DNA of 64,000 nucleotides, taken from contig NZ_BSNY01000051.1 of NCBI RefSeq assembly GCF_030160235.1, forward strand, positions 62,001 to 126,000, given 5' to 3'. Positions within the stretch are counted from its first letter, which is position 1. Each line of letters starts with the position of its first letter. The notes below the pieces were generated by a model. That model was not told the DNA's origin. It worked only from the letters and a program-made list of their open reading frames with translations, and did no database searches. Source of the stretch: Mesorhizobium huakuii (lineage in GTDB: Bacteria > Pseudomonadota > Alphaproteobacteria > Rhizobiales > Rhizobiaceae). This document shows, in pieces, positions 46,128-54,095 of this stretch. The translations under genes and the position numbers were made by a program.

Positions 46128-46223
46128 ACCATGGTCTCCGCGACGCCGCTTCGCGGCTGCTCTGCCCTGGTATAGCGAAGCTGAGGGCCTTCGCCCCAAG
46201 GTCCGTAGAACCCCAGCGTCGCG

Positions 46224-46757
46224 CTACTTGGCTGCCTTCGCCCGCTCGATCGCGTCGACGATCATCTTCTTGGCATATTTGGAATCATGCCAGCCTTCGA
46301 TCTTGACCCATTTGCCGGGCTCGAGATCCTTGTAGTGCTCGAAGAAGTGCTGCACCTGCTGCAGGGTGATGTCGGGCAGTTGCTTATACTCGGTAACGTT
46401 CTCGTAACGCAGCGTCAGTTTGGGCGATGGCACGGCGATGACCTTCTCGTCCTGGCCGGCATTGTCTTCCATGATCAAGACGCCGATCGGCCGCACATTG
46501 ATGACGCAGCCCGGCACCAGCGCGCGCGTGTTGCAGACCAGCACGTCGATCGGATCGCCGTCGCCCGACAGCGTGTGCGGCACGAAGCCGTAATTGCCGG
46601 GATAGCGCATCGAGGTGTGCAGGAAGCGGTCGACGAACAGCGTGCCGGCTTCCTTGTCCATCTCATACTTGATCGGCTCGCCGCCGATCGGCACTTCGAT
46701 GATGACGTTGACGTCATCGGGCGGATTCTTTCCGGTGGCTATGGCTTCAATGCGCAT
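46224..46757 (-). CDS. ppa: Inorganic pyrophosphatase
   Basis: Family I pyrophosphatase; cleaves the PPi released by biosynthesis. 177 residues, normal. Metal-binding signature DGDPIDVLV, with [10 protein letters not shown] before it and [15 protein letters not shown] at the C-terminus. The ATG at 46757 gives the conserved MRIEAIATG; the longer in-frame start is rejected. Confidence 0.97.
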   Translation of the reverse strand: MRIEAIATGKNPPDDVNVIIEVPIGGEPIKYEMDKEAGTLFVDRFLHTSMRYPGNYGFVPHTLSGDGDPIDVLVCNTRALVPGCVINVRPIGVLIMEDNAGQDEKVIAVPSPKLTLRYENVTEYKQLPDITLQQVQHFFEHYKDLEPGKWVKIEGWHDSKYAKKMIVDAIERAKAAK

Positions 46758-46957
46758 GGATTTGTCCCTCTCTCGGTCGGGAGGAGATAGCGGGCGGCGC
46801 ACAATGGCGCAATGCGGCTAATGGTGCTCGCGGACGTCAGGCGAGACACGACGGCATCAGACCCGTTCAATCATTAGCACAAGATGTTTCAGCGTCGTGA
46901 TTTCACGGGGATACGCGCCGCGTACCGGCTTTGCCTTCCGCGATCATCTCTGGGTGG

Positions 46958-47464
46958 TCATTCCCAGACGAAGGCGACCTTCTTCAGCGCTTTCTGCTCG
47001 AAGATCTCGACGCCCTCGGCGACATCACGGCCGCCGGCGCCGGCATAGAAGGCCAGAGCATTCTGGTTGTCTTCCAGCGCCCACACCACCATGCCCTTCA
47101 GGCCGTGGTCGGCAAGCCGCGCCCTGGCCGCCGAAAACAGCCGCCGGCCAAGCCCGATGCCTTGATATTCGGGGCGCAGGTACAATTCGTAGATCTCGCC
47201 TTGCTGCTTGAGCTCCCGGGCGCGATTCTTGCCGATCGTCGCATAGCCGGCGATCGTGCCGCCGATTTCGACGACCAGAACGGTGGCGGCGCGGCGAATC
47301 GCATTCGCCCACCAGTCGGCGCCGCGGCGGTTGATCATCGACGTCAGCGTGCGGTGCGGAATGATGCCGGAATAGGCGCCGCGCCAGGCTTCCAGATGCA
47401 CTTCGGCAATGGCGCCTGCATCGCGCGGGTCGGCTTTCCGGATGTCGATCGTCAGCGTATTCAT
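46958..47464 (-). CDS. GNAT-family N-acetyltransferase
   Basis: 168 residues with the acetyl-CoA signature LRPEYQGIGLGRRLFSAA and the beta-bulge strand ELYLRPEYQG. IDIRKADPRDAGAIAEVHLEAWRGAY forms the N-terminal strand-helix. Substrate unknown. ATG at 47464. It is separated from ppa by 200 bp with no recognisable feature and from the TPM cluster by 150 bp. Confidence 0.9.
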   Translation of the reverse strand: MNTLTIDIRKADPRDAGAIAEVHLEAWRGAYSGIIPHRTLTSMINRRGADWWANAIRRAATVLVVEIGGTIAGYATIGKNRARELKQQGEIYELYLRPEYQGIGLGRRLFSAARARLADHGLKGMVVWALEDNQNALAFYAGAGGRDVAEGVEIFEQKALKKVAFVWE

Positions 47465-47616
47465 GATTTGTTAACCATAAACCCGCATCGGCCGATTGCA
47501 AGAGTCCGGGCGGCCCGCCGACCGCTTTCTCACAGCCGAACCAGACATTGCTGACATCACGCAACGCCCGTCCGGAGACTGGCCGGACCGGAAAGTGTGC
47601 GTCTAGAGGTGGGTTC

Positions 47617-48255
47617 TCAAATCTCGACCAGATGGTCGTCGAGCTCGTTGGTATCGCCTGACGTCACCGGGAAATGCTCGGCCAGCACGGCCCCCACCTG
47701 CTCGATCGCCTTGACGAAGCCGTCGGCAAGCCGGTCGTCGCCGGCATGCGCCGTCAGGTCACGCACCACGCCGTCCCAGACATGCTGGCCGACCTTGGCG
47801 TCGATGCCCGAATCGGCGACCACCTCGGCATAGCGTTCGGCGATCGAGACGAAGATCAGCACGCCGGTGCGCGCCGTTGTGCGGTGGACGTTGCGGGCGA
47901 GGAACTGCTTGATCGCGTTGGCGTGCGCGGCCTGATAGCGCAGCCGCCGTGGCACCATATGGATGCGCAGCCCGGGAACCGCCCACAACAGGACCAGCAC
48001 GCAGGCCAGCGCCAGCAATTGCGCGCTGACGAAATGCGGCAGGCGGATGGTGAGCCACCATGCCTCCAGCCCATAAGCCACGGCGAGGCTGACGATCAGC
48101 ATGCCCAGTGTCGCCATCAAGGCGGCGGGAGCGAAATAGCCGTCGCTGGCATGCGCGACGACGCAGTAGATCTCGCCGTCGGTTTTGGTTTCCGCGGCGC
48201 GGATCGCGTCGGCGATACGCTCATGATCCTGCGGGCTGATCGGTCGTGTTGCCAT
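47617..48255 (-). CDS. TPM-domain membrane protein (third TPM gene)
   Basis: 212 residues. The N-terminal part resembles the phosphatase-like TPM fold and two hydrophobic stretches (LMATLGMLIVSLAVAYGLEAW, LLALACVLVLLWAVPG) span the membrane; the cytoplasmic C-terminal part carries the rest of the TPM domain (RTTARTGVLIFVSIAERYAEVVAD). ATG at 48255, five bases after the stop of the preceding TPM gene, so it is translated from the same mRNA. Likely works with the secreted TPM proteins and LemA; the function is not established. Confidence 0.85.
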   Translation of the reverse strand: MATRPISPQDHERIADAIRAAETKTDGEIYCVVAHASDGYFAPAALMATLGMLIVSLAVAYGLEAWWLTIRLPHFVSAQLLALACVLVLLWAVPGLRIHMVPRRLRYQAAHANAIKQFLARNVHRTTARTGVLIFVSIAERYAEVVADSGIDAKVGQHVWDGVVRDLTAHAGDDRLADGFVKAIEQVGAVLAEHFPVTSGDTNELDDHLVEI

Positions 48256-48259
48256 TGTC

Positions 48260-49153
48260 TCACCAGCTTCCTGAAGAACCGCCACCACCGGACGAGCCGC
48301 CGCCGCCCGAGAACCCGCCGCCGCTGCTGCTCGACCCGGACGACCAGCCACTGCTGGAGCTTCCCGACGACCAGCCACCGCCCGACGAACCCGTCGACCA
48401 GCCGCTGGAGCCCGAGGATCCGCTTGGCCCCCGGCCGTAACGGAACGTCATGCCCAGCCATCTATACACACCCGGCGACAGCTTGGTGCCAAACATCGGC
48501 GGCAGGACCGCCATGGCCAGGCCGCCGAAGAACATCGTCGCCCAGAGGATCACGAACACCACGACGATCGGGTCGATGGGGGTGCTGCTGTCTACGGGAT
48601 TGCGCTTGCCGCGCGCTTCCAGCTCCTCCGGATGACCTTCGAGCACCATGACCATGTCGTCGACGGCCTTGGAGATGCCGCCAGAGAAATCGCCGGCGCG
48701 GAACGCCGGCACCATGTCGTTTTCGATGATCAGTTTGGTGTGCAGGTCGGTCAGCGTGCCTTCCAGCCCGTAGCCGACCTCGATGCGCATCTTGTGGTCG
48801 TTCTTGGCGACCAGCAAAAGCACGCCGTTGTTCTCGCCGGCCTGGCCGAGCTTCCAGAAGCGGAACAGCCGGTTGGCGTAGGGCTCGATCTCCTCGCCGC
48901 CGAGGCTGGGGATCGTCGCCACGACGATCTGGTCGGAGCCCTTTTTCTCGAAATCCGCGAGCTTCTGCGTCAGCGCTGCCTTGGTGCTGGCATCGATGAT
49001 GCCGGCATTGTCGACGACGCGGCCGGTCAGGACAGGCAATTCGGCGGCGAAAACCGCAAAGCCGGACAACAGCAGCGCCAGCGTGGCCAGGACGACTTGG
49101 ATCGCCGGGCTAAACTGGCCAGGCCGCCGCAGGCGGATGGTGCGTGTCGTCAT
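48260..49153 (-). CDS. Secreted TPM-domain protein with Gly/Ser-rich tail (copy 2)
   Basis: 297 residues. A hydrophobic leader (VVLATLALLLSGFAVFAA) precedes the TPM domain (TGRVVDNAGIID, SDQIVVATIPSLGGEEIEPYANRLFRFW, NNGVLLLVA, RIEVGYGLEGTLTDL, FRAGDFSGGISKAVDDM). One C-terminal transmembrane segment is followed by a roughly 55-residue tail of Ser-Gly repeats ending SGSW. The ATG at 49153 is preferred. It is nearly identical over about 150 residues to the neighbouring gene: a recent tandem duplication with diverging tails. Confidence 0.9.
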   Translation of the reverse strand: MTTRTIRLRRPGQFSPAIQVVLATLALLLSGFAVFAAELPVLTGRVVDNAGIIDASTKAALTQKLADFEKKGSDQIVVATIPSLGGEEIEPYANRLFRFWKLGQAGENNGVLLLVAKNDHKMRIEVGYGLEGTLTDLHTKLIIENDMVPAFRAGDFSGGISKAVDDMVMVLEGHPEELEARGKRNPVDSSTPIDPIVVVFVILWATMFFGGLAMAVLPPMFGTKLSPGVYRWLGMTFRYGRGPSGSSGSSGWSTGSSGGGWSSGSSSSGWSSGSSSSGGGFSGGGGSSGGGGSSGSW

Positions 49154-49157
49154 GCCG

Positions 49158-49982
49158 TCACCAGCTTCCCGATGAGCCGCCGCCGCCGGACGAACCGCCG
49201 CCGCCGGAAAAGCCACCGCCGCCCGAAGACCAGCCGCCGCCGGAACTGCCGGAGGACCAGCCGCCACTCGAGGAGCGCCGGCCGGGCTCGAAGGTCATGC
49301 CGAGCCAGCGATAGCGGCCGGGTCCAAGCTTCTTGCCGAAGATCGGCGGCAGGATGGAGGCGGCGATGCTGCCGAAGAAGATGATCGCCCAGATGCTGAT
49401 GAAAATGGCGAAGAACAGATCGTCGGAATTGAACGGCGCCTGCTGGTTGCGCTTGCCGCGCGCTTCCAGTTCCTCGGGATTGCCGTCCAGCACCATGATC
49501 ATGTCGTCGACGGCCTTCGAGATGCCGCCGGAGAAATCGCCGGCGCGGAACGCCGGCACCATGTCGTTTTCGATGATCAGCTTGGTGTGCAGGTCGGTCA
49601 GCGTGCCTTCCAGCCCGTAGCCGACCTCGATGCGCATCTTGCGGTCGTTCGGCGCGACCAGCAGAAGCACGCCGTTGTTCTCCTTGGCCTGGCCAAGCTT
49701 CCAGAAGCGGAACAGCCGGTTGGCGTAAGGCTCGATCTCCTCGCCGCCGAGGCTGGGAATCGTCGCCACGACGATCTGGTCGGAGCCTTTTGTCTCGAAA
49801 TCCGCGAGCTTCTGTGCCAGCGCCGCCTTTGTGCCGGCATCGATGATGCCGGCATTGTCGACGACACGGCCGGTAAGCGCCGGCAGGTCCGCGGCGAAGG
49901 CCGCGAACGGAAGCGCCAGGACGAAGAGCGCAACAGCGACAAGGCGACCCAGACGCCGTCCGTCATCGGCCCGCGAGATCAC
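49158..49982 (-). CDS. Secreted TPM-domain protein with Gly/Ser-rich tail (copy 1)
   Basis: 274 residues, same plan as its tandem partner: signal peptide (LVAVALFVLALPFAAFAA), TPM domain, one transmembrane segment (FFAIFISIWAIIFFGSIAASIL) and a shorter Ser/Gly tail ending SGSW. Start is GTG at 49982, chosen because it follows the lemA stop with a GGGGC element and there is no better ATG. TPM proteins of this sort accompany LemA in many bacteria; neither function is clear. Confidence 0.9.
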   Translation of the reverse strand: MISRADDGRRLGRLVAVALFVLALPFAAFAADLPALTGRVVDNAGIIDAGTKAALAQKLADFETKGSDQIVVATIPSLGGEEIEPYANRLFRFWKLGQAKENNGVLLLVAPNDRKMRIEVGYGLEGTLTDLHTKLIIENDMVPAFRAGDFSGGISKAVDDMIMVLDGNPEELEARGKRNQQAPFNSDDLFFAIFISIWAIIFFGSIAASILPPIFGKKLGPGRYRWLGMTFEPGRRSSSGGWSSGSSGGGWSSGGGGFSGGGGSSGGGGSSGSW

Positions 49983-50000
49983 GACGTTTGCCCCTGGCTG

Positions 50001-50639
50001 TCACCCGCCCTGCTTCGTGCCGAAATCGACCTTCGGCGGTTGCATCTTGTCTTCGTCGACGGTGAAGTTGGCGAAGGGCTCGTTGCCGCGGAACCAGAAG
50101 GTCGCCCACAGTACCGACGGGAAGGTCTTCAGCGTCAGATTGTAGTCCCTGACCGCCTGGATGTAGTCGCGCCGCGCCACCGCGATGCGGTTTTCCGTGC
50201 CCTCGAGCTGCGCCTGCAGCGCCAGAAAATTCTGGTTGGCCTTGAGGTCGGGATAGGCCTCCGACACCGCGATCAGCCGCGACAGCGCGCTGGTCAGTCC
50301 GGCCTGGGCATCCTGGAACTTCTTGAGGGCTTCGGGGTCCTTCAGCGTATCCGGCGTCACCGTGATCTGCGTCGCCTTGGCGCGCGCCTCGACGACCGCA
50401 TCGAGCGTGTCCTTTTCATGCGAGGCATAGCCTTTGACCGTCTCGACCAGATTGGGGATGAGGTCGGCGCGGCGCTGATACTGGTTCAACACCTCGCTCC
50501 AGGCCGCCTTGGCGTTTTCCTCCGCCGTCGGGATCGTGTTGTAGCCGCAGCCGGCAAGCAGCGGCAGCACGATCGCCATCATCAGGAAGGCGGGCAGCGT
50601 GCGGAATGTCGACGGTCGAGCAAGGCGCTGGGCAAGCAT
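50001..50639 (-). CDS. lemA: LemA-family lipoprotein
   Basis: 212 residues. Lipobox VLPLLAGC near residue 28, then the LemA coiled-coil domain with YNTIPTAEENAKAAWSEVLNQYQRRADLIPNLVETVKGYASHEKDTLDAVVEARAKA-type sequence and LARRDY-type segment (RRDYIQAVRDYN). LemA is a membrane-anchored helical bundle of unknown function. First gene of the lemA-TPM-TPM-TPM unit. ATG at 50639. Confidence 0.93.
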   Translation of the reverse strand: MLAQRLARPSTFRTLPAFLMMAIVLPLLAGCGYNTIPTAEENAKAAWSEVLNQYQRRADLIPNLVETVKGYASHEKDTLDAVVEARAKATQITVTPDTLKDPEALKKFQDAQAGLTSALSRLIAVSEAYPDLKANQNFLALQAQLEGTENRIAVARRDYIQAVRDYNLTLKTFPSVLWATFWFRGNEPFANFTVDEDKMQPPKVDFGTKQGG

Positions 50640-50802
50640 GATGGGGTCCCTCGGTAGAAGTTGCATGCGAAGCATTACCACAATCAGCGCGCAAGAAAAC
50701 GGCCTCGGCCTACGGACCAGCGAAGGCATCCATCGCCTTGCCGCAAGGCCCTGTGATTGGCCGCGCGAAAGCGATAAGGTCCTGTCGAAACGGGACATCA
50801 TC

Positions 50803-51054
50803 ATGGCGCAACGCCAGGACAGCGACAGGGAATCGCGCCGCATCCTCGAGCGCGTCGCGCAGGAGACCGATCCGGCGGGCGCCTCCTTCGTGGCGCGGAC
50901 GACGAAGGGCGTGCGCGACCATGTCGCCGCCACCGATGCCGACCGCACCGACCCGATCGAGGTCTGGGGCACGCGCATTGGCAGGATACTCGGCCTGCTT
51001 CTGGCGCTGGGCCTGATGGTCTGGCTCGTGCTTTTCCTCACCCGAGGCAGCTAG
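50803..51054 (+). CDS. Small single-pass membrane protein
   Basis: 83 residues with a charged N-terminal region (DRESRRILERVAQETD) and one C-terminal transmembrane segment (RILGLLLALGLMVWLVLFL). Not recognised. ATG at 50803 with GGGACA upstream, weak. It lies 13 bases before the pyridoxal kinase gene and is probably part of that operon. Divergent from lemA. Confidence 0.7.
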   Translation: MAQRQDSDRESRRILERVAQETDPAGASFVARTTKGVRDHVAATDADRTDPIEVWGTRIGRILGLLLALGLMVWLVLFLTRGS

Positions 51055-51067
51055 GAATCAAAAAACA

Positions 51068-51952
51068 ATGAGTGCCGAAAAACCCGACGCGCCGCGTGCG
51101 GTCATCGTCATTTCCAGCCATGTCGCCCGTGGCTCGGTCGGCAACCGTGCCGCCGTCTTTGCGCTGGAGACCCTGGGCTTTCCAGTCTGGGCGGTGCCGA
51201 CGGTCATCCTGCCCTGGCATCCCGGCCATGGGCGGGCGACACGCATCGTGCCGCCGCTCGACCAGTTCAGGGCGCTGATGGCCGATCTCGAACGCGCGCC
51301 ATGGCTGGGCGAGGTCGGCGCGGTTCTGTCGGGCTATCTCGGCGAGGCCGGCCAGGCCGAGGCCGTCGCCTCGCTGGTCGCCGCCGTGAAGGCCAGGACG
51401 CCTGATGCCGTCTATATCTGCGATCCGGTGATGGGCGATTCCGGCGGGCTCTATGTGCCCGAGCCAACGGCCGCAGCCATGCGCGACCGGCTGATGCCGA
51501 TCGCCGACATCGCCACGCCCAACCGCTACGAGCTGGAATGGATGGCCGGAGCGCCGCTGCCCGACCTGAAATCGGTGATCGCGGCAGCACTCCACGCCGG
51601 TCCGTCGACGATGCTGGTCACCTCGGCGCATTCGATGATGATTGGCGGCACCGGCAATCTGCTGCTCGACGGCACCCAGGCGCTGCTGGCCGAACATCGC
51701 GTGATCGACAAGCCGCCGAACGGCCTGGGTGATCTGACGGCGGCCGTCTACCTCGCCCGCATCCTTTCCGGCCAGCCGCCGATCAAGGCGTTGCAATCGA
51801 CCACAGCGGCGGTCTACGAGATCCTGGCGCGCACGGCAAAACGCGGCGGCGACGAGCTGCAGCTCGAGACCGATGCGCAGAGCCTGTCGCACCCGATGGC
51901 CATGGTGCAGCTGCGCCATCTCACGCATCCGGGGCGGGACCGCCGGGCGTGA
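51068..51952 (+). CDS. pdxY: Pyridoxal kinase (PdxY/PdxK family)
   Basis: Phosphorylates pyridoxal (salvage of vitamin B6). 294 residues of the ribokinase-like fold: VIVISSHVARGSVGNRAAVFALE start, YICDPVMGD near residue 120, TPNRYELEWMAG, and the anion-hole motif PNGLGDLTAAVY. The catalytic Asp is intact, but the usual GTGD reads GLGD. ATG at 51068. Its stop overlaps the next gene in GTGA, a coupling. Confidence 0.9.
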   Translation: MSAEKPDAPRAVIVISSHVARGSVGNRAAVFALETLGFPVWAVPTVILPWHPGHGRATRIVPPLDQFRALMADLERAPWLGEVGAVLSGYLGEAGQAEAVASLVAAVKARTPDAVYICDPVMGDSGGLYVPEPTAAAMRDRLMPIADIATPNRYELEWMAGAPLPDLKSVIAAALHAGPSTMLVTSAHSMMIGGTGNLLLDGTQALLAEHRVIDKPPNGLGDLTAAVYLARILSGQPPIKALQSTTAAVYEILARTAKRGGDELQLETDAQSLSHPMAMVQLRHLTHPGRDRRA

Positions 51953-52782
51953 GTTCGGCCGGGGTCGTGCTCGTCGGTGCCGATGGCTGCAAGGCCGGCT
52001 GGATCGCCGTGCGGCGCGAGCCCGGTTCGACACCTCGCAACCCTGGTTCGATACCTCGTAACCCCGGTTTGACACCTCGTAGCCCCGGTTCAGCACCCTC
52101 TCTCGAGATTTTCGCCAGTTTCGCGGCGCTGCTTGCGACAACTCCCGACGATGCGATTGTCGCCGTCGACATGCCGATCGGCCTGCCCGAATTGTCGAGC
52201 AAGGGCGGCCGCGGACCGGAAGCGCTGGTCAGGCCGCTGCTCGGCGCGCGCCAGTCCAGCGTCTTTTCGATCCCGTCGCGCGCCGCGCTTTATGCCGATA
52301 CCGATGACTTCACCACAATCGAAGCCTGGTATGCCGCGCATCGCAGGGCAAGCGAGGTGGCAAGGGCCACGTCCGACCCGCCGCGCGGCGTTTCCATCCA
52401 GGCCTTCGGCATCTTCTCGAAGATCCGCGAGATCGACGCGCTGCTGATCGCGCGGCCCGATCTGCGCGGCCGTATCTTCGAATCGCATCCGGAAGTGGCC
52501 TTCTGCCGCCTGAATGGCGACCGGGCCATGCAGCTGCCGAAGAAGATCAAGGGCAGCGTCAATCCGGCCGGCATGGCGGAACGCAAGGCGCTGCTGTGCC
52601 GGCACGGCTACGACATCGGCTTCCTCGACCAGCCGCCGCCGCGTGGCGCGGCCGCCGACGATTTCCTCGATGCGGCCGTCATGATGCTCATCGCCGGCCG
52701 CATCGCCAGCGGCGTGGCAAGGCCATTTCCCAACCCGCCACTCGTTGACGGTTTTGGCATACCGGTCGCCATCTGGGCGTGA
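51949..52782 (+). CDS. DUF429 protein with an inserted heptapeptide repeat
   Basis: 277 residues, start GTG 51949 overlapping the pyridoxal kinase stop. DUF429 (RNase H-like fold): VGADGCKAGWIAV at the N-terminus, VAVDMPIGLPE around residue 72, SRAALYADT, FGIFSKIREID, ESHPEVAFCRLNGD, and DDFLDAAVMM near the C-terminus. Between the first two strands a Pro/Gly-rich insertion of 7-residue units (PGSTPRN-like) has been added. The family is often predicted to be a nuclease; no function proven. Its coupling to pyridoxal kinase is of unknown meaning. Confidence 0.88.
   Translation: MSSAGVVLVGADGCKAGWIAVRREPGSTPRNPGSIPRNPGLTPRSPGSAPSLEIFASFAALLATTPDDAIVAVDMPIGLPELSSKGGRGPEALVRPLLGARQSSVFSIPSRAALYADTDDFTTIEAWYAAHRRASEVARATSDPPRGVSIQAFGIFSKIREIDALLIARPDLRGRIFESHPEVAFCRLNGDRAMQLPKKIKGSVNPAGMAERKALLCRHGYDIGFLDQPPPRGAAADDFLDAAVMMLIAGRIASGVARPFPNPPLVDGFGIPVAIWA
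52021..52098 (+). repeat. 21-bp tandem repeat inside the DUF429 gene
   Basis: Three full and one partial unit (52021-52041, 52042-52062, 52063-52083, 52084 onward), each encoding PGxxPRx. The unit length is a multiple of three, so copy-number change would keep the frame. Probably a polymorphic minisatellite. Confidence 0.85.
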
Positions 52783-52929
52783 CAATGTCGACGGGCATCC
52801 CGCTTATATGCATGGCGTTTATGTCCAGACCCCACAATTCTGCATTGCTCGTGACGGGCTTTTACCGTTAGAGGCTTTCTCGACCGCAACGAGCTGCCGC
52901 CTCCAACCCCGGAAAGGCCTTAGCCGCCC

Positions 52930-53574
52930 ATGCCTCATCTTCCCGATCACCTCCTCGCCGGCTACCGCAATTTCATGAATGGCCGCTACCTCACCGAGAG
53001 CGGCCGCTACCGCGAGCTCGCCCGCGAGGGGCAGGCCCCGGAGACGATGATCGTCGCCTGCTGCGACTCGCGCGCGGCCCCAGAAGCGATCTTCGACGCT
53101 GGGCCGGGCGAACTCTTCGTGCTGCGCAATGTCGGCAATCTGGTGCCGCCCTACGCGCCGGACGGCGAATTCCATTCGACCTCGGCGGCGCTCGAATTCG
53201 CGGTGCAGAGCCTCAAGGTCAAGAACATCGTCGTCATGGGCCATGGCCGCTGCGGCGGCATCCGCGCCGCGCTCGACCCCAATGCCGCGCCGCTGTCTCC
53301 CGGCGACTTCATCGGCAAATGGATGAGCCTGATCGCGCCTGCCGCCGAAACGGTCTCCTCCAGCACCTTCATGACGGCGGCGGAGCGCCAGACAGCGCTT
53401 GAACGCATCTCGATCCGCTATTCCATCGCCAACCTCCGGACTTTTCCCTGTGTCTCGATCCTCGAGGGCAAGGGGCGGCTGTCGCTGCACGGCGCCTGGT
53501 TCGACATTTCGACCGGCGAGCTCTGGGTGATGAACAAGGAGACCGGCGATTTCGAGCGGCCGGTGCTGGAATGA
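52930..53574 (+). CDS. Beta-class carbonic anhydrase
   Basis: Interconverts CO2 and bicarbonate. 214 residues with the zinc ligands and catalytic pair: CCDSR (C44, D46, R48) and GHGRCGG (H105, C108). LFVLRNVGNLVPP fits the clade-B bacterial enzymes. ATG at 52930. Its stop overlaps the next ATG (ATGA), so the following secreted protein is made from the same message. Confidence 0.95.
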   Translation: MPHLPDHLLAGYRNFMNGRYLTESGRYRELAREGQAPETMIVACCDSRAAPEAIFDAGPGELFVLRNVGNLVPPYAPDGEFHSTSAALEFAVQSLKVKNIVVMGHGRCGGIRAALDPNAAPLSPGDFIGKWMSLIAPAAETVSSSTFMTAAERQTALERISIRYSIANLRTFPCVSILEGKGRLSLHGAWFDISTGELWVMNKETGDFERPVLE

Positions 53575-54005
53575 ACGGCAAGGCGCGCCCGGTGAGGAAC
53601 GTCCGGTCGGTCGTCTTCACCGCCGCCGCACTGCTGATAGCGATCGTTGCGGCGCGCGCCGATGACGGCGCCATCATCAGCCGCTGGTATTCGGCGCTGC
53701 TGGTCGCCGACCGCACCGAACTCGCGGACCTGCTTGCCGACGACGTCCGCATCACGCTCGAAGACCTCGGCGTCGTCCAGAGCAAGCAGGAGTTCATCGC
53801 CGCGCTCGACGAATGGAAAGGCGCGGTTGCGGGTGCGGCGATCCGCCACCGCATCGAAAAGAGCGAAGGCGGCGTCACCACGGTGATCGCCTGCTACGAC
53901 TTCCCCGACAATGACATGCTGATGCAGGAAACCTTCGCGGTGGCCGGCAACCGCATCACCGCCAGCTCGCAGGCGGCCATCGCCGAAAACTGCGAAGCCT
54001 ATTGA
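53571..54005 (+). CDS. Exported SnoaL/NTF2-like protein
   Basis: 144 residues. A signal-type N-terminus (VVFTAAALLIAIVAARA) precedes an NTF2-like (SnoaL) cone fold: IISRWYSALLVADRTELADLLADDVRITLEDLG is the usual first helix and strand, and ETFAVAGNRITASSQA the last strand. Small-molecule binding or isomerase-like activity is possible. Overlaps the carbonic anhydrase by 4 bp. A role near that enzyme is speculative. Confidence 0.82.
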   Translation: MNGKARPVRNVRSVVFTAAALLIAIVAARADDGAIISRWYSALLVADRTELADLLADDVRITLEDLGVVQSKQEFIAALDEWKGAVAGAAIRHRIEKSEGGVTTVIACYDFPDNDMLMQETFAVAGNRITASSQAAIAENCEAY

Positions 54006-54095
54006 GGCGGATCGGCCAGTTGCCATATTGCGGCCTCGCGGGCCGCGCCCTACATCGGTGACACCCTCCTTCTTGACGCCAGCGAAAGACCCTCC

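Noticed and set aside
52021-52098. Repeats in the DUF429 gene considered as a CRISPR array
   Set aside because: Units are contiguous with no spacers, in frame, and translated as heptapeptides.
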